Below, piece by piece: positions 24,238 through 51,500 of a stretch of DNA of 64,000 nt (position 1 is the stretch's first letter; each line of letters starts with the position of its first letter). Made by a program: the position numbers and the translations under genes. Source of the stretch: Zhengitettix transpicula. Its lineage: Eukaryota > Arthropoda > Insecta > Orthoptera > Tetrigidae. Below the pieces are notes generated by a model. It was given only the letters and a program-made list of their open reading frames with translations. It had not been told where the DNA came from and did not search any database. The stretch is from contig CM073592.1 in the NCBI GenBank assembly GCA_037074705.1, positions 51,630,129-51,694,128 on the forward strand, written 5' to 3'.

Positions 24238-24316
24238 CTGCAAGAGAAAATCCCTCGCAAGTTACCTGCGAGAGAAAATCCCTCGCAAGTTACCTGCGAG
24301 AGAATCCTCTCGCAGG
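24238..24316. repeat. 28-bp tandem repeat with internal dyad, 2.8 units
   Basis: Units at 24238, 24266 and 24294 share GAGAGAAAATCCCTCGCAAG; each contains complementary GCGAG / CTCGC segments, so the array can fold. It lies between the two long family A copies. Confidence 0.75.
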
Positions 24317-24337
24317 CTTTGCTTATCTCAATTTATA

Positions 24338-24780
24338 TTTTTTTTTAGGGCAACAGGCTACATGAGGGTAATCCACATTGGGCAACTCCCCTTTAATAGC
24401 ATAGGAAGGGATTAGAAAGGGGGCATGCGGAAGGGTAGAGGAAGGTAGCCAAGGGTTAACTAGGGCCCCCGGGCTATGGTTTAAGGATCCTACCCGGCAT
24501 TCGCCTAAAGAAATGCAGGGAAAACCCTAGAAAAACCTGCATCGGGTAGGTCGGGCATTGGGTACTTGTCCCACGCCCTTCCGATAGCGGGAGAGGAGTT
24601 TGCTGTGGGGACGCAGCATTTCCTTCTCCGTGCCTCGACCAGTTTAGGAGGCAACTGGCCGACTATTCCAATAGGAATAGCGGACAACTCTTGCCGTATG
24701 CCCAAGGTCTGCGACCCCAGAACATACACCTCTCAAAACAGACCGAGGTGCCTCGGCATGTGGGAACCTTAGTTCAAAAA
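24338..24780 (-). repeat. Repeat family A, long copy 2
   Basis: Direct duplicate (same orientation) of the copy at 23741, with few differences, beginning at the T-run and GGGCAACAGGCTACATG. Two near-identical adjacent copies suggest tandem insertion or segmental duplication. Confidence 0.75.
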
Positions 24781-25211
24781 AACCAGAGAGATGTGAGAGC
24801 ATACCCAAAGGTAGCCCCCGCCAGAGCTCTCTGGGAAGGGTCTCAATTTATAAATTCTATGACTGTTCTTTACTTATCAAGCCCTGGTAAACGACTCTGA
24901 GAGAAAAGTTATCAAATTTATAAACATTGAAACTTTAAATATACTTAACCTCAGATAAAATGTTATAAATTTCTATTAGATAATAAATGGTATCGTAAAG
25001 TTTATAGTAGTACTTATTTCTTGATCCTGCCTGTTAAAATAAAAATAAACTGTTTCAGAATTAATTATCAATTTAATAAAACAGAAAGTTAATTGTTTAA
25101 ATAATTCAATAAAATTTGTTTATTCATTTAATTAATCACTCTTATTTAATCATTACATTTTTGGCTTACACAGCGTGGGGCAATTAATTTAATTAATCCA
25201 TCTATTCATTA

Positions 25212-25213
<2 letters not shown>

Positions 25214-25261
<48 letters not shown>
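25214..25261. repeat. (TA)n microsatellite
   Basis: About 24 TA units immediately 5' of a complete family B copy. Confidence 0.95.
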
Positions 25262-25264
<3 letters not shown>

Positions 25265-26148
25265 AGCAATAATTAATTAGGCCAGTAATTGTTTGGACAT
25301 AAAAATTTCAATTGTTTGATAAATCCATTATAGCATTCTGATCGAACAAAGCAACAATGGAGAAGCGAGCTCGGCTGCTTTGTCGAAAAGTCGAAATGGC
25401 GTTTTGCGCGCACGAAAGTCTGAGTGAGTTTACGTCTACAGCCAGCCAGGAAAGGAGGCACATTATAACAAATTTTTCACCGAGATACATTGCAGTCTAT
25501 TTCAAATCAATAAAAATAACAGTATAAGTCTACAAAGAATCTGCAAATCATCAGTTCCAGTAATAAGGCAAATTCGAACAAGTCTACACTGAGGGGAAGA
25601 CGACATCCGATTGCTGACCAAGGAGAAGTTCATCCAAGGCTCCGAAAATTTGTCTGCGTTCTATTCGCCGGTAAGCGTGAAAATTCTGTGAGAACTAGAA
25701 TCTGTGTAAATAACGATTTGCATTTAACGTGTTGAGTAGGGGAATCAAAGAATGCTGGTACCAGACAAACAGTATGTAAGTAACAAAACCAAAACTATGA
25801 TAATATTGTAAACGCTAATTAAAGGATAGAGTCAGATTTCGTTCGTTCGTTCGCTTTCTTCTAGTTTTCTTTCATTGATCGACCTATTATTTTAATTTTA
25901 AGCAAATAATATTTTGAATTGTTAATTAGTCAAATTCTACTTTGTCCTAATCATCAAACCCAGTAAAGGCCCTGAGAGAACCGATCTCAAATTTTGTTCC
26001 TAATTATCTATTATTTTTTGAAAGCCACAAAACAAAATAAAACTTTTTGTTTCTTAATTATTCATAAGCATTTCATTTATATTAACCCATCATATTAAAT
26101 AGCTACCACAACGTGAACAATTAAATTATTAATTGATTGTTTATTACA
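25262..26148 (+). repeat. LTR-like repeat family B, complete 887-bp copy
   Basis: Begins TGTAGCAATAATTAATTAGG and ends TTTATTACA. Its length is identical to the inverted copy at 9707-10593. Flanks are ATAT and ATAA. The 3' part includes AACCCAGTAAAGGCCCTGAG. No coding frame. Reading as a solo LTR is favoured by TG...CA ends and a possible 4-bp duplication. Confidence 0.65.
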
Positions 26149-26458
26149 ATAAATATATATATAATAAGTTTGCGGAATACGTGCCTGAAACTGAATTATG
26201 CATTAATGAATTCATTTATACTCTGTAAACGAGTATCCACATTAAATTTCTTGTTATATAACTTGCTTGTTTGAAAATTCATGTAAGTAAACTGTAGGTT
26301 ATTTGTGCCACTCAAATACAAAAAATATAGTACAGGATTGAGAATAAGAATAGTGGAGTCAATAGTTTAAATATCGTCTATGTAATATGAACATTCTAAC
26401 TAAACCATCAATAGGAATTATGTATCTGTTTTTTAAATGTAATTCCCTTAAGTTTCAA

Positions 26459-26485
<27 letters not shown>

Positions 26486-26489
<4 letters not shown>

Positions 26490-27783
26490 GGGGCCCAAAA
26501 AAATGTGTCCATTGGTTAACAGTCCATAACTTGCAAACTTATTGACGAAGTTGTCTCATTTTTGGTAGTGTAATAGTTTGTAGTTCCGCCAATCGCCACA
26601 CAAACGTTGCATTGCGTTTTTTTTGTCAGTGTCCAGTCGCCAGGTAGTTAGTGTTTTATTGTTAGTTGTACCTGTTACTCGAGTAAACATGGCTGGCGTA
26701 AGGCTTACATTTGATGAAAGGAAGTCTGTTTTTAAGTGGTATTTTAAGTACGAAAACATTAATGAGGTTCAACGGCAATGGCGAAATGTGTATCAAACAA
26801 AGCCACCGACACGTTTAACGATTCGTCGCATTCGAGACAAATTTGAAGCCGAATGCTGTGTTAAAGATGTACACAAACAACGATCTGGACGACACGTAAC
26901 AGTAACAAGTCCCATCTTGTGTTACAAATCACCCGCTCACTACAGAAGTCTGTGTGTCCGTGAAACTGGAGTAAGTCGCTCAAGTGGTCAGCAAAGTGGA
27001 AGTGCTACATCCCAAGATTGGTACACGCAATGAACGAGGACGATTCAGATGGAGTACAGCGAGTGGTTTAATAACATGGTGCGCAACGATGCTTGCGGAG
27101 ATGATAGTGTGGTCTGATGAGGACCAGTTCAAACTCAATGGTACAGTAAATCGCCACAATTGCATCTACTGGGCCGCCGAAAATCCAAACGTCCATGTAG
27201 ACAAAGCCAGGAGTAAATGTGTGGTGTGGCTTGTCTTACCGGGGCCATTCTTCTTTGACGGTACAGTTACCGGTGAGTTGTACTTTCAGAAGCTTCAAAC
27301 ATCTCTTTTACCTGCCATCCAAGACTTGTATGGAGACGAAAGATTTTACTTTCAACAAGATGGTGCCCCAGCCCACTACCACAATCGTGGTAGGGCTTAT
27401 CTCGACGAAAATCTACCAGGAAGATGGATAGGCCGTAGAGGTGCTGTAGGGTATCCACCACGTTCCCTCTGGACTTTTTCCCTTGGGGAACACTAAAGGA
27501 CGTCGTTTATCGACAAAAGCCACGCACATTGGATGAACTTGGAGAATCCATCGTACTTTAATGTGCAAATATCCAACTGAACACGTTGCAGTCAGTAGTT
27601 CGTGCTGCAGTTTGGCGACATCGTTTGTGTGTGGATGTTAATGGTGATCATTTCGAACACCTACAGTGATATCTTTAAGTTGGACTTGAAGAGCTACACT
27701 TTCACCAAAAATGAGACAACTCCGTCAATTAGTTTGCAAGTTATGGACGGTTAACCAGTGGATACATTTTTTGGGCCCCTCTG
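26486..27783 (+). mobile_element. Tc1/mariner-superfamily transposon, full length with long TIRs
   Basis: A 1,298-bp element with ends CAGAGGGGCCC...GGGCCCCTCTG, inserted at TA within a TATA tract (TA on both sides). The inverted repeats extend about 85 bp with few mismatches (left 26486-26573, right 27697-27783), longer than the usual mariner TIR of about 30 bp. It encloses one degenerate transposase. Confidence 0.9.
26689..27669 (+). pseudogene. Broken DD-D transposase of the mariner element
   Basis: Starts MAGVRLTFDERKS with an N-terminal helix-turn-helix region of the type common in insect Tc1/mariner proteins (DUF4817-like). Frame changes occur between about 26900 and 27100. The catalytic core then follows: VWSDEDQFKLNG (first Asp region) and FYFQQDGAPAHYH (second Asp). 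The third-Asp region is recognisable only after another frame change (about 27470): DFFPWGTLKDVVYR. A further in-frame stop lies in the tail before HFEHLQ. The transposase cannot be made intact, so the element is non-autonomous. Confidence 0.85.
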
Positions 27784-29049
27784 TATATATTGTGGTGACC
27801 ATGAATGTGTACAATGAAAGAATTCTTTGTAATTTATTTAACAATTGTATTGTCAGCATATTATTGTGGTATAGGTATTGTAGACAGCAGTCATCTTTCC
27901 ATAAGAATAAGGAGTTTATCAGACGTATTATTGTCGGCGGCGTTTGGAGGTGGAAAGCTTTGACGACAGTAAAGATCCGACTGCAATAGGAACCAACCAG
28001 TAGCGGTATAGTACAGTCGGCGATGCTAAATGAGACAGTACAGATGAGTCTGCGTTCGAAGAGATAAGTCGCTGATGGCGAGGTGGACGAAATTGGGCCC
28101 GGTATATGTTGGAGAAATTAAAATTAATTGGAGTTTGAAAAATTAAAATTCGACGAAAGCAACGACAGATATTAAAATTATTGGAATGAGAAACTGAATC
28201 AGTTACGTGTGAATGATTAAAAGAACGTAGTACAGGATGTGATTGAACTGGTATTGAAACGTGGAAATGTGGTTTGTTGTACTGACGTAGGTTGTGATCA
28301 GTGAAATACCATGGCCTGTTGATTAAAATCTTTTTAAATTATTGGTGAAGAAAATAAGTAGTGTTATGAGAGCTGCTCTGATGATTGGGTACGTACGAAA
28401 TTTCCATTGTAAACCTAGAAGAAAAAGCTAAAGTTCTAGCTTATCTGTGAGCAAATTTGAATTTGCTTTCACGCACGTCATTTCTCCGCATGTATTTGGA
28501 ATTAACAGCGAATTGAGAAGAGCCGAGCTTTATTAACACTTGCATGTATTTGTCGGCGGTATTCAATCACATGCGCAAACGCATTTTTACGAACCAATGG
28601 GTGGCAAACATTACGATTTCCAAATGGATAATTAATTGCATCGCTGCTCTAAACACAAATTGTCCTAAATGTGCTTGACGCCCTGGTCCAATTAACTGGG
28701 CTATTTTGTAAATCCCGTAGATTGTTCTTCCCGCAAGTGATCCGTGCAGACGCAAAAGATAATTTTATTTGCACGCCCTGTTGACGTCTGAAGTACCATT
28801 TCGCATAACAAAAATTTAAGTTGTCAATATTTACATGGTTTAACAAATCAAATTAATTGGTTCTGCTAAAAAAATGGTTCGGACACGGATTAGGTAGATT
28901 GTATTGGATATTTTATTACAGCTATTGCCAATAAGCAAGGTAGGACGACAGCACTTACACTGTTGGTGTCCAGAATTCAAATTTGAAAAGATCAAAAAGG
29001 TAGAGAAAGCTAATAAATTTTTAAATTGGGTTTTATTAGAAAACTAGCT
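27784..29049. other. Intergenic, unclassified
   Basis: Between 27790 and 28400 there is GC-richer sequence beginning TGTGGTGACCATGAATG next to the TA tract, which could be the edge of another LTR-type repeat into whose TATA flank the mariner jumped. No domain is recognised, and the remainder shows nothing. Confidence 0.4.
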
Positions 29050-29640
29050 AGGTGCCCGAGTTGTTGTAATGAAACCCAGCGACATCCTTTCCCCTGATTT
29101 GACTCGAATCTGTTGTTTTTTAGTTTTTATTTAACGACCCTTCACCCCCGCCGACAAGGGTGCTTCCCTACTATGCTGAAATGGGTTGAATTTATACACA
29201 AACTATATCCGGAGAAATACTATCAATTTCATTAACACCGAAAAATATTTATTCAATGCAAATATCGGCCGTGTTTCATGTTTGAATAATTCCACCCTCC
29301 TCCACCTCCACCCCAGGAGGTTAAACGTCAAGTTGAATGTCCTAATTAAACTCAGTGGCATCCATAACCCCAGATTTAACTCCAATCTCGTTTTCATTCA
29401 CGTTATTTTCTTGTAACGCCCCTCCAGCCCTATGGGTCCTCCCTTCTCATGTCGATATAGGTTGAAATTACAAACAAATAACTTCGGTAGAAATACTATC
29501 AATATTTTTTACCACGAAAAATATTTATCCGACGCAAATATCGGCCGTTAGGACATGTTTGCAAATTTCCAGCACCACCTTACCCCCACAGTGTTTGTTT
29601 CCTGCTCACAAGGAAGTGTACAAAGTTTTCTCCAAGAGTG
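29050..29640 (+). repeat. Repeat family C, two tandem units of about 270 bp
   Basis: GAAATACTATCAAT, CGAAAAATATTTAT and GCAAATATCGGCCGT occur at about 29211-29271 and again at about 29490-29548. CCCCTCC/CCACCC-rich stretches alternate with AT-rich ones. A reverse-oriented pair lies in an AGO3 intron at 43125-43520. Confidence 0.65.
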
Positions 29641-29660
29641 TAGATTTGTATGCAGAACAT

Positions 29661-29662
<2 letters not shown>

Positions 29663-29691
<29 letters not shown>
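29663..29691. repeat. (CA)n microsatellite
   Basis: About 14 CA units. Confidence 0.9.
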
Positions 29692-29692
<1 letters not shown>

Positions 29693-30154
29693 CATAAATA
29701 AATAAATACATACATATATACAAACACAAACAAAAAACACTCTAGATTGATTACAATCACACCGCCACTTTAATGCTATACTTTCTCTTCAACTAGCTTT
29801 TTCTTCCATTCTTACTGATTGATTGATTTTTGAGAGAGAAAAACTAGTACAATCAATCACTTCAAATAACAGTGCAACAAAGACAAAATGAGAAAGTTGG
29901 TTTCCATAACTTATTCAAACTATAAAATGGTAATTAAAATAAATTGGCATGGGTATGTTAAAGAAAAATAAATTAAGATTTTTCTATGAAAATAGTGTGA
30001 GCTATTAATAAAAAAGAAACTACAGTAATACAAAAATATATATTTTTAAAATATATAAAATATATAAAGTATACATTCAATACATGTTTAGGAACAATAT
30101 TAAAAAGACTACATTTAATTGGTATAAAATATGAATTGCGACACAGTACGTCAA

Positions 30155-30160
30155 TTTATT
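30155..30160 (-). terminator. Candidate AGO3 polyadenylation signal (AATAAA on minus strand)
   Basis: TTTATT on the plus strand about 570 bp beyond the stop codon. It is the most canonical hexamer I noticed in the 3' region; its use is unproven. Confidence 0.3.
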
Positions 30161-30732
30161 AAACTTTATCACCATACTGAAGGTTATTATTCTTGTCAAC
30201 AAGCGTGTCATTTCAAAATGAAAAAAATTTAAAATTAGACTATGAAATGTAAACTAAAAAATTTTTTGTTCCACAAGCAAAAAAAAACCATTTTTATACT
30301 TTTCATTTTAAAAATATGAAGTTAATATGGATGAACTATTCATTTCAAGTAAATCACTTCTGAAACATTTAGAAAAATGTTTACATCATTTTAAAGAAAT
30401 ACAGGTAACAAATATTTAACAACAAAAAAGGCCATTTTGTATTTCAACTTCATACCAAATAGAAATAGTCTGAATCACTTGTTGGTTAACTCAAAACTTT
30501 GTACTTCACACATGTCCTGAGATTCAAAATAAAAATAGAATATTCAATTGTTTGATACAAACAAATATTCTATGTAAATAACTCTTAATGTACATGTGTT
30601 GACATCACAGCCATTTCACCCCTCTTCTTTTTTAAAAAACATTGCAAATTGTTTGATTCCACGACATGTTTATATTCATGGCAGTACATAGCTAAATTAA
30701 ATTTTCCAGTCATTTAGAAAAGCCCAACAACA

Positions 30733-45498
<14,766 letters not shown>

Positions 45499-45509
45499 TC
45501 TTCACAGTT

Positions 45510-48500
45510 CTGAGGAAATAACCGAAACACATAATTATGAAACTTGACAAAGTATGTTGTCATTTTTACAACATTCTATGACCGTGAATTTTGCAACACA
45601 ATTCTTGAATTTACTGAAATCTAGATTTACAATTCCACCAAGGCATTACATTAGAATGAAACAGAGAAATAGTTACAGGAAATACAGTTTTCCCTCAACG
45701 CAATACTTGTAAGTAATTGTAGTAGTATTGATGTCAATAAAAACCACGAACTTAACAAATAAGTTGTTGTTTTTTAATTTAAAGGCTCCTTGAAGCATTT
45801 TTTTCTTTTCCGTTTTTTCTATTCTGAAAGAAGTTGAACGAATTACTACTTCTGAACCGGTAACATTTAGTATAATACAATACTAAATTTGAACACGTAG
45901 AAAGTAAACATGCGTTAATGATAAAATAAGATTATTTAATAATAAAAGTTGAATTGGCACATTATATCCAACACGATATTTCCAATAGGTACAGTGAGCA
46001 ACACACACGTTAAATACAAACAAATTTTGTTATTGTATTCTAATGTAATAACTAATTATTCATTTTAATAATGCCAACAAAAAATATGTTTAATAAACTA
46101 TTCCAAATAAGCTTACCAATAACATTCACCTACGCATTAATTACACCTGTAGTTAGTACAAGTAACAAAATAAATAGTATCTTTGCTGCATGAAATTTCA
46201 TTGAACTTTCCGCTTTCTCGAAAACGAACATCTCTCAAAGTTAGCACTTCTTTCTTAACACGTGACTTGCATCAATTCGATTAAAAAAATCATAGTGAGC
46301 AGAATCTGATCAATCGTTAAATATTATATCAAAATATGGCTTAAAAAAATGGCCGCACTTTGACCCTCCAGAAGCCAACCATCGACCAATAGTCAGAATA
46401 TTTTGAATTTAATACAATTAATATTAAAGGATAACGTCTCATGAACATACAAACAAAGAGTACAACGTTTCGACCCAACTTTTGGATATGGTCAAGTACT
46501 ATTTAATAGAAATTGAAAAATAAACCTAAATTGAATCTATCAAACACGAAAAAACTCTTCGTGGCCTTATTTAAGCAAAGTTTTGATTCTATGACCAGGT
46601 TTCGAACATATTGCCACATTTTACAATGCATGCATGCACTGTTCATTAAGCAGGCTCAGATCAAAAATGGGATAAATTCTTCTTTTAAACTTCAATAAAA
46701 TAATAAAAACTACTTTTGTAAAACAGTCCCATCAGCTAACGAACAGATTTCCGTCTCTTATTGAAATTTTAACTTAAACAATAGATGCCCTTACATTGCA
46801 GCTTTATAGAAAGCTATTTTCTAACTTAAATAATTACGTGTGTTCATTACTGACTCCTACCAATTTGAATTTATCTCGATTAGGTGTGTTCTCCACGGTG
46901 CCATATTTAGGACTGCTCTTAATTTTCAACTCCGCAAATGCATTTTCGCTCTCGACAATATCTTTCAATGCCAGTTTAAACTGCTTTAAACGTATTGTTA
47001 CCTTTTTAACGCTTATCGTGTTAGTTTCAATATGCTAATTTTTATTTTCCGAAACCTATCGATCTCATTCTGTTTGTCCATTAATCTTTATATTATTTTT
47101 AAGGCGAGGCAAATTAACAAAATTGTATTAAGTTGTATATCATCATTAATTATATATAAAAAAAAGTTAGAAATTCATCACTCGTTCAGTTTTATTCAGA
47201 AGTGAAAAAATAGACCAAAGAAATATTTAATTCAAGGACCCTTTGAATTTTTAAAATTGAAGTACGACAACCTGAATATTTATAATCTTAGCAGCTTAAT
47301 TCAAAAGCTTCCAGGCTTATTTTTAAGGTTATATTTTTTTACATGAGGGGTAATACTGAGAGGTATACAGCCTTCGGTCTAACAGGAATAATGCCACAGA
47401 CTACCACATCAATGGCCAAGCACCAATTAGAATACGATACGTCATGCCAGTGTAGATTTAAACATACATTACTCATTAATCTCTCAAGTTGTCGAGATAT
47501 CACAAATCAATAACTTATTTTCTGAGCAACAAATATGAAATTAAATACTTAATTTTGTAACATTTTTACTGAATAATTGATAGCGATGTGTGAACCGGCA
47601 ACTCCTCATCGAAATCATCAATTTGTATCCTCATATTTTCACTATTACTTCCTCTTCAAAGTGGACGTAATAATAAAATACTTTGTGAAAAGTATCTATG
47701 TTTGATGACACATTGATGAGTACCTGAAATGGTTCATCTTTAGCCACAATAATTTTTCGACACACCATGAAATTTAACTATATATACATCGTTGGTTTCA
47801 CGTAATGTTTACGCTCATAATAATATTTTCGAGCATTTTTTTTGTAACAGTCCACGTTTTTATTCCACATAATTCTGTGCGCAATTGTACATGCAATTTT
47901 AATCCATGTGTCTCTATACTCGAAGAGCATTTAAGTAATTATAGGATTTCCAAAATGTTACTTTAAATCAAATAAATTATTTATTGACTAAAGCTTAAAT
48001 TAATTTTAAATTTTAAACGAAAATATTCCAAATTTCTTCCATAAGGTAGGATAACGTTCAAAAAACGTATAGTGAATCTGTGTAACAGTGTGACTGAACA
48101 CTTTCTTGTCGGAATTTTCAATTGACCCTTGGAGGCAGTTGTCATATGCTATATAATTTACTAGAAATTCGTATTAAAAATCTCAGCTAATGTAAATACG
48201 GTATGGGTATGGTACACAACCTTGCACAGAAAAATATATAAAATTACAACTTTTGTGTTATTTGAGCGACTGCTTAAAAGTTTCCCTTAAAGCATTCTTT
48301 TTCCGCTTTCTAAAGCAGCTTATAAAAATCCATGGCGACATCATTTTTCTACTACATATTATTTGCTTCAATTGATAAATTGTTGATAAAAATCATTTAA
48401 CACTTCAAATTTTAAAATGAACTTAACGTTGAGAACAGTATTATCTTACTTTCTAACATCATTGAGCTTAAATATTCTTGGTTGAAAGTCGATTTTATAA

Positions 48501-48567
48501 ACCATGCATTTTTAAAAAAGCACTAACTTGCAGCAAATGATATTAAAGTTTTAGCTTTACGAAGATT
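45510..48567. other. Divergent intergenic region between AGO3 and NDK6
   Basis: About 3 kb separating two divergently transcribed genes and presumably holding both promoters and the AGO3 noncoding first exon. No TATA box stands out. A short hammerhead-like repeat lies near 46425-46505 (minus: GGGTCGAAACGTTGTAC), and a possible orphan exon on the minus strand at 46861-47034. Confidence 0.5.
46861..47034 (-). other. Possible orphan exon (58 codons, low confidence)
   Basis: An open frame flanked by AG and GT on the minus strand; it includes ALKDIVESENAFAELK and SSPKYGTVENTPNRD, which looks protein-like. The acceptor lacks a pyrimidine tract, no neighbouring exons were found, and I recognise no family. 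It may be chance. Confidence 0.15.
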
Positions 48568-51500
48568 ATGATCAGAGAAAAGACTCTTGAACTGACATTA
48601 GCAATTCTTAAGCCGCATGTAGTAAAATTACCGCATGCGGTGCAGGTTAGCAAAAGTCCGATAATTATTTTCAACTTTCAAATATTAATTGCTGCCGGAT
48701 GATAGTGAATAAAAATTCCAAAAGTTTAACACAATCTTTGTTTCTTTCATTTGTTTGCGGGTATCAATTCAACTTTCAAAGAGATAACCTAAACATTTTA
48801 TAAGTTTACTTGGGAATGTGATAAAATACACGGTACATATTAGTTTAAAACCTAAAAAAAGGAAAATGATTAATTAAATGGTAGAGATGATAAAATATTT
48901 TGTCTGATTTCCTAACTCAAAGTAAATAATTATGTAAACACACCCAAATGTTTATATATATGTGTTTGAGTATGATGGAATTAATTAAAACATGACATCA
49001 ATGTTTAATTAATTTCTTTTACTATAATATAACATTGGGATGAATAAAAACCCAGGCAATTAGCTAGGGCCTGTGTCAATCTTTCCATGTGTGTTTGCAT
49101 GGGGAGTAACAAAAAAATTTGAGACAATTAGCTATATGTTTTTGTTTTATTTCTAGAATACAACTTAATGTTTACATTTTTTCGAACAGGATATCCGTCA
49201 AAAAATATTAAAAAGTGGTTTTTATATCCTTAAAACTAAACAAATTCTTTTAAGTCAACAACAAGCTGAGGAATTTTATAATGAACATAAAGAGAAATTC
49301 TTTTTTAAACGATTGACAACATTTATGAGCAGGTCTGTGTTAATAGGTCTATAATGTAGAAATAGTATAATCGTAAAAACAAATTTAAGATAATTCAGTA
49401 ATGCCAACACACACAATAGCAATTTCAGGAGTGTTATCTTCAGTATTTACTTCGTTTGATCCAACTGGTGACTGTCAGCCAAACAGGACTGAACAGTAAT
49501 GAACTTTTTCATGGCCACCCCAATACCAACCTGTAAATGCCCCATCACTTTGTCCCTCTCCCAAAAGAAGAAGAAAAATGTCATGTAGACAAGGGAAGCT
49601 GTAAAAGCTAAAGGAAACATTATTGAATGCCATGATTTTTTATGGGATGAAGATGGGTGATAACACCTCTGAAACTTTGTGTGTGTGTGTTATATACATA
49701 AAAAGGAAGAATGATGTCACATTGTCAAAATAATTAATATGGTTATCAAAGAGAGATACTGATTTAATTGATCCCTGAAATTGAGGTACAGTGTATGGAC
49801 AAGAATGACTGGTGTCTCAATGTTGGACAGGACAAAGTTATTCAAATTTTGGGAGTCCTGTGCTACTTGCTGTCACATTGCATACATATCTCCTGATAAA
49901 GTAACCTAATGCACCTAAAAATTTCAAGATTGTTAATTGCAGTTCTCCTTCAGTTTGAACTCAACAAAGAGCATATCTCTATCTTGGTGAGCATTTTGTG
50001 TGTTGAAGAAAGTTTTAAATGCATATCCTGTCAACCACAAATTAAACATTTTCAGGTTTTCAACTGGGTGAAATATTTATTAATACACGTATGTTCCATG
50101 TTGTGCTCTGCCATCTTCTTCAGTTAAAAATTATTTGCAGATACAGATTTTCAATAAATGAATTGAATTATTATTATAATTAATTACCCCCTGAATAAAG
50201 TCACAAAATATTGTGTGTGTTGGCATCCCTCATACCTTCGTATTCCTAGCACATTCCTGCCTACAGTGACCCTCATTCATCCAAGACACCAACCACTTCC
50301 TACGCCGTCTCCACGAACTACCAAAACCTCTTCCACCTGACACCCTTTTGGTCACTATAGATGTAGTGTCACTTTACACCAATATTCCCCATACCAATGG
50401 ACTAGCGGCACTTGAACACTTCTTGTCCCGCAGGCCACAAAATTCTCTCCCCACCACCAGTTTTCTGGTTTCTCTCACCCAGTTTGTCCTCACCAGAAAT
50501 TACTTCTCCTTCCAGGACAACATTTACCATCAAACCAGTGGCACAGCTATGGGCACCCGGATGGCCCCCTCCTACGCCAACCTGTTCATGGGACGCCTGG
50601 AACAGGCCCACCTAAATTCCTCCCCATTAAAACCCCTGGCCTGGTTCAGGTTCATAGATGACATCTTCATGCTATGGACTCACGGACCAGACTCCCTATC
50701 CGAATTTCTCCACACCCTGAACACCAAACACCCCGTTAAATTCACCTGGAACCACTCCCCAACCAAAGTCACCTTCCTAGACGTTGACGTACACCTGAGC
50801 TCGGGCACGATCAACACATCTGTCCACATCAAACCTACAAACACACTTCAATATTTGCACTTCACCAGTTGCCACCCACACCACACAAAATGCTCCCTCC
50901 CATACAGTCTAGCCCTCAGGGGAGCACGTATTTGCTCCACCTGGAACAGCCTCGCCTCTTACACCAACCGGATCCTTAATGCCTTCATCAACAGAAACTA
51001 TCCCAGCAACCTCCTCCAAAAACAGATAACCCGGGCCCTATCAAACCTCCAAACAACCACACCCACTCTCGTCCAAAACAAAAAAAGTAGTCCACCCCTC
51101 ACGACAACCTACTTCCCAGGACTACAAAAAATCAATTCCATTCTCCGCCTAGCTTACACTGGACTGCAATCCAACCCTGAATTAAAAACCATCCTCCCCA
51201 CTATACTCCCCACCTGCCCAAGGGTTGCCTTCAGACGCCCACCCAACCTCCGAAATTTACTTGTACACCCTTGCAAAACCCACACCACCACCCGCCCACC
51301 CCTGCCGGGTTGCGAACCTTGTGGCAGGAGCAGATGCCATGTTTGCCCTATCTTACAGCCCACCACAACCTTTCATAATCAGACAAAAACCTTCAAAATC
51401 AGAGAAAATATCACCTGCCTCTCCTCCCACACCATCTACCAAATTAACTGCAGACTCTGCCCTGCCTTCTATATAGGCCAAACCAAAAGACCCCTCCCTG

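Noticed and set aside
23903..24900. Several 60-89 codon frames on both strands
   Set aside because: They lie in both copies of repeat family A; no conserved domain and no preference for one strand.
50402..51366. Antisense and shifted frames across the Penelope-like RT
   Set aside because: Shadows of the GC-rich RT coding frame, which alone shows the RT and GIY-YIG motifs.
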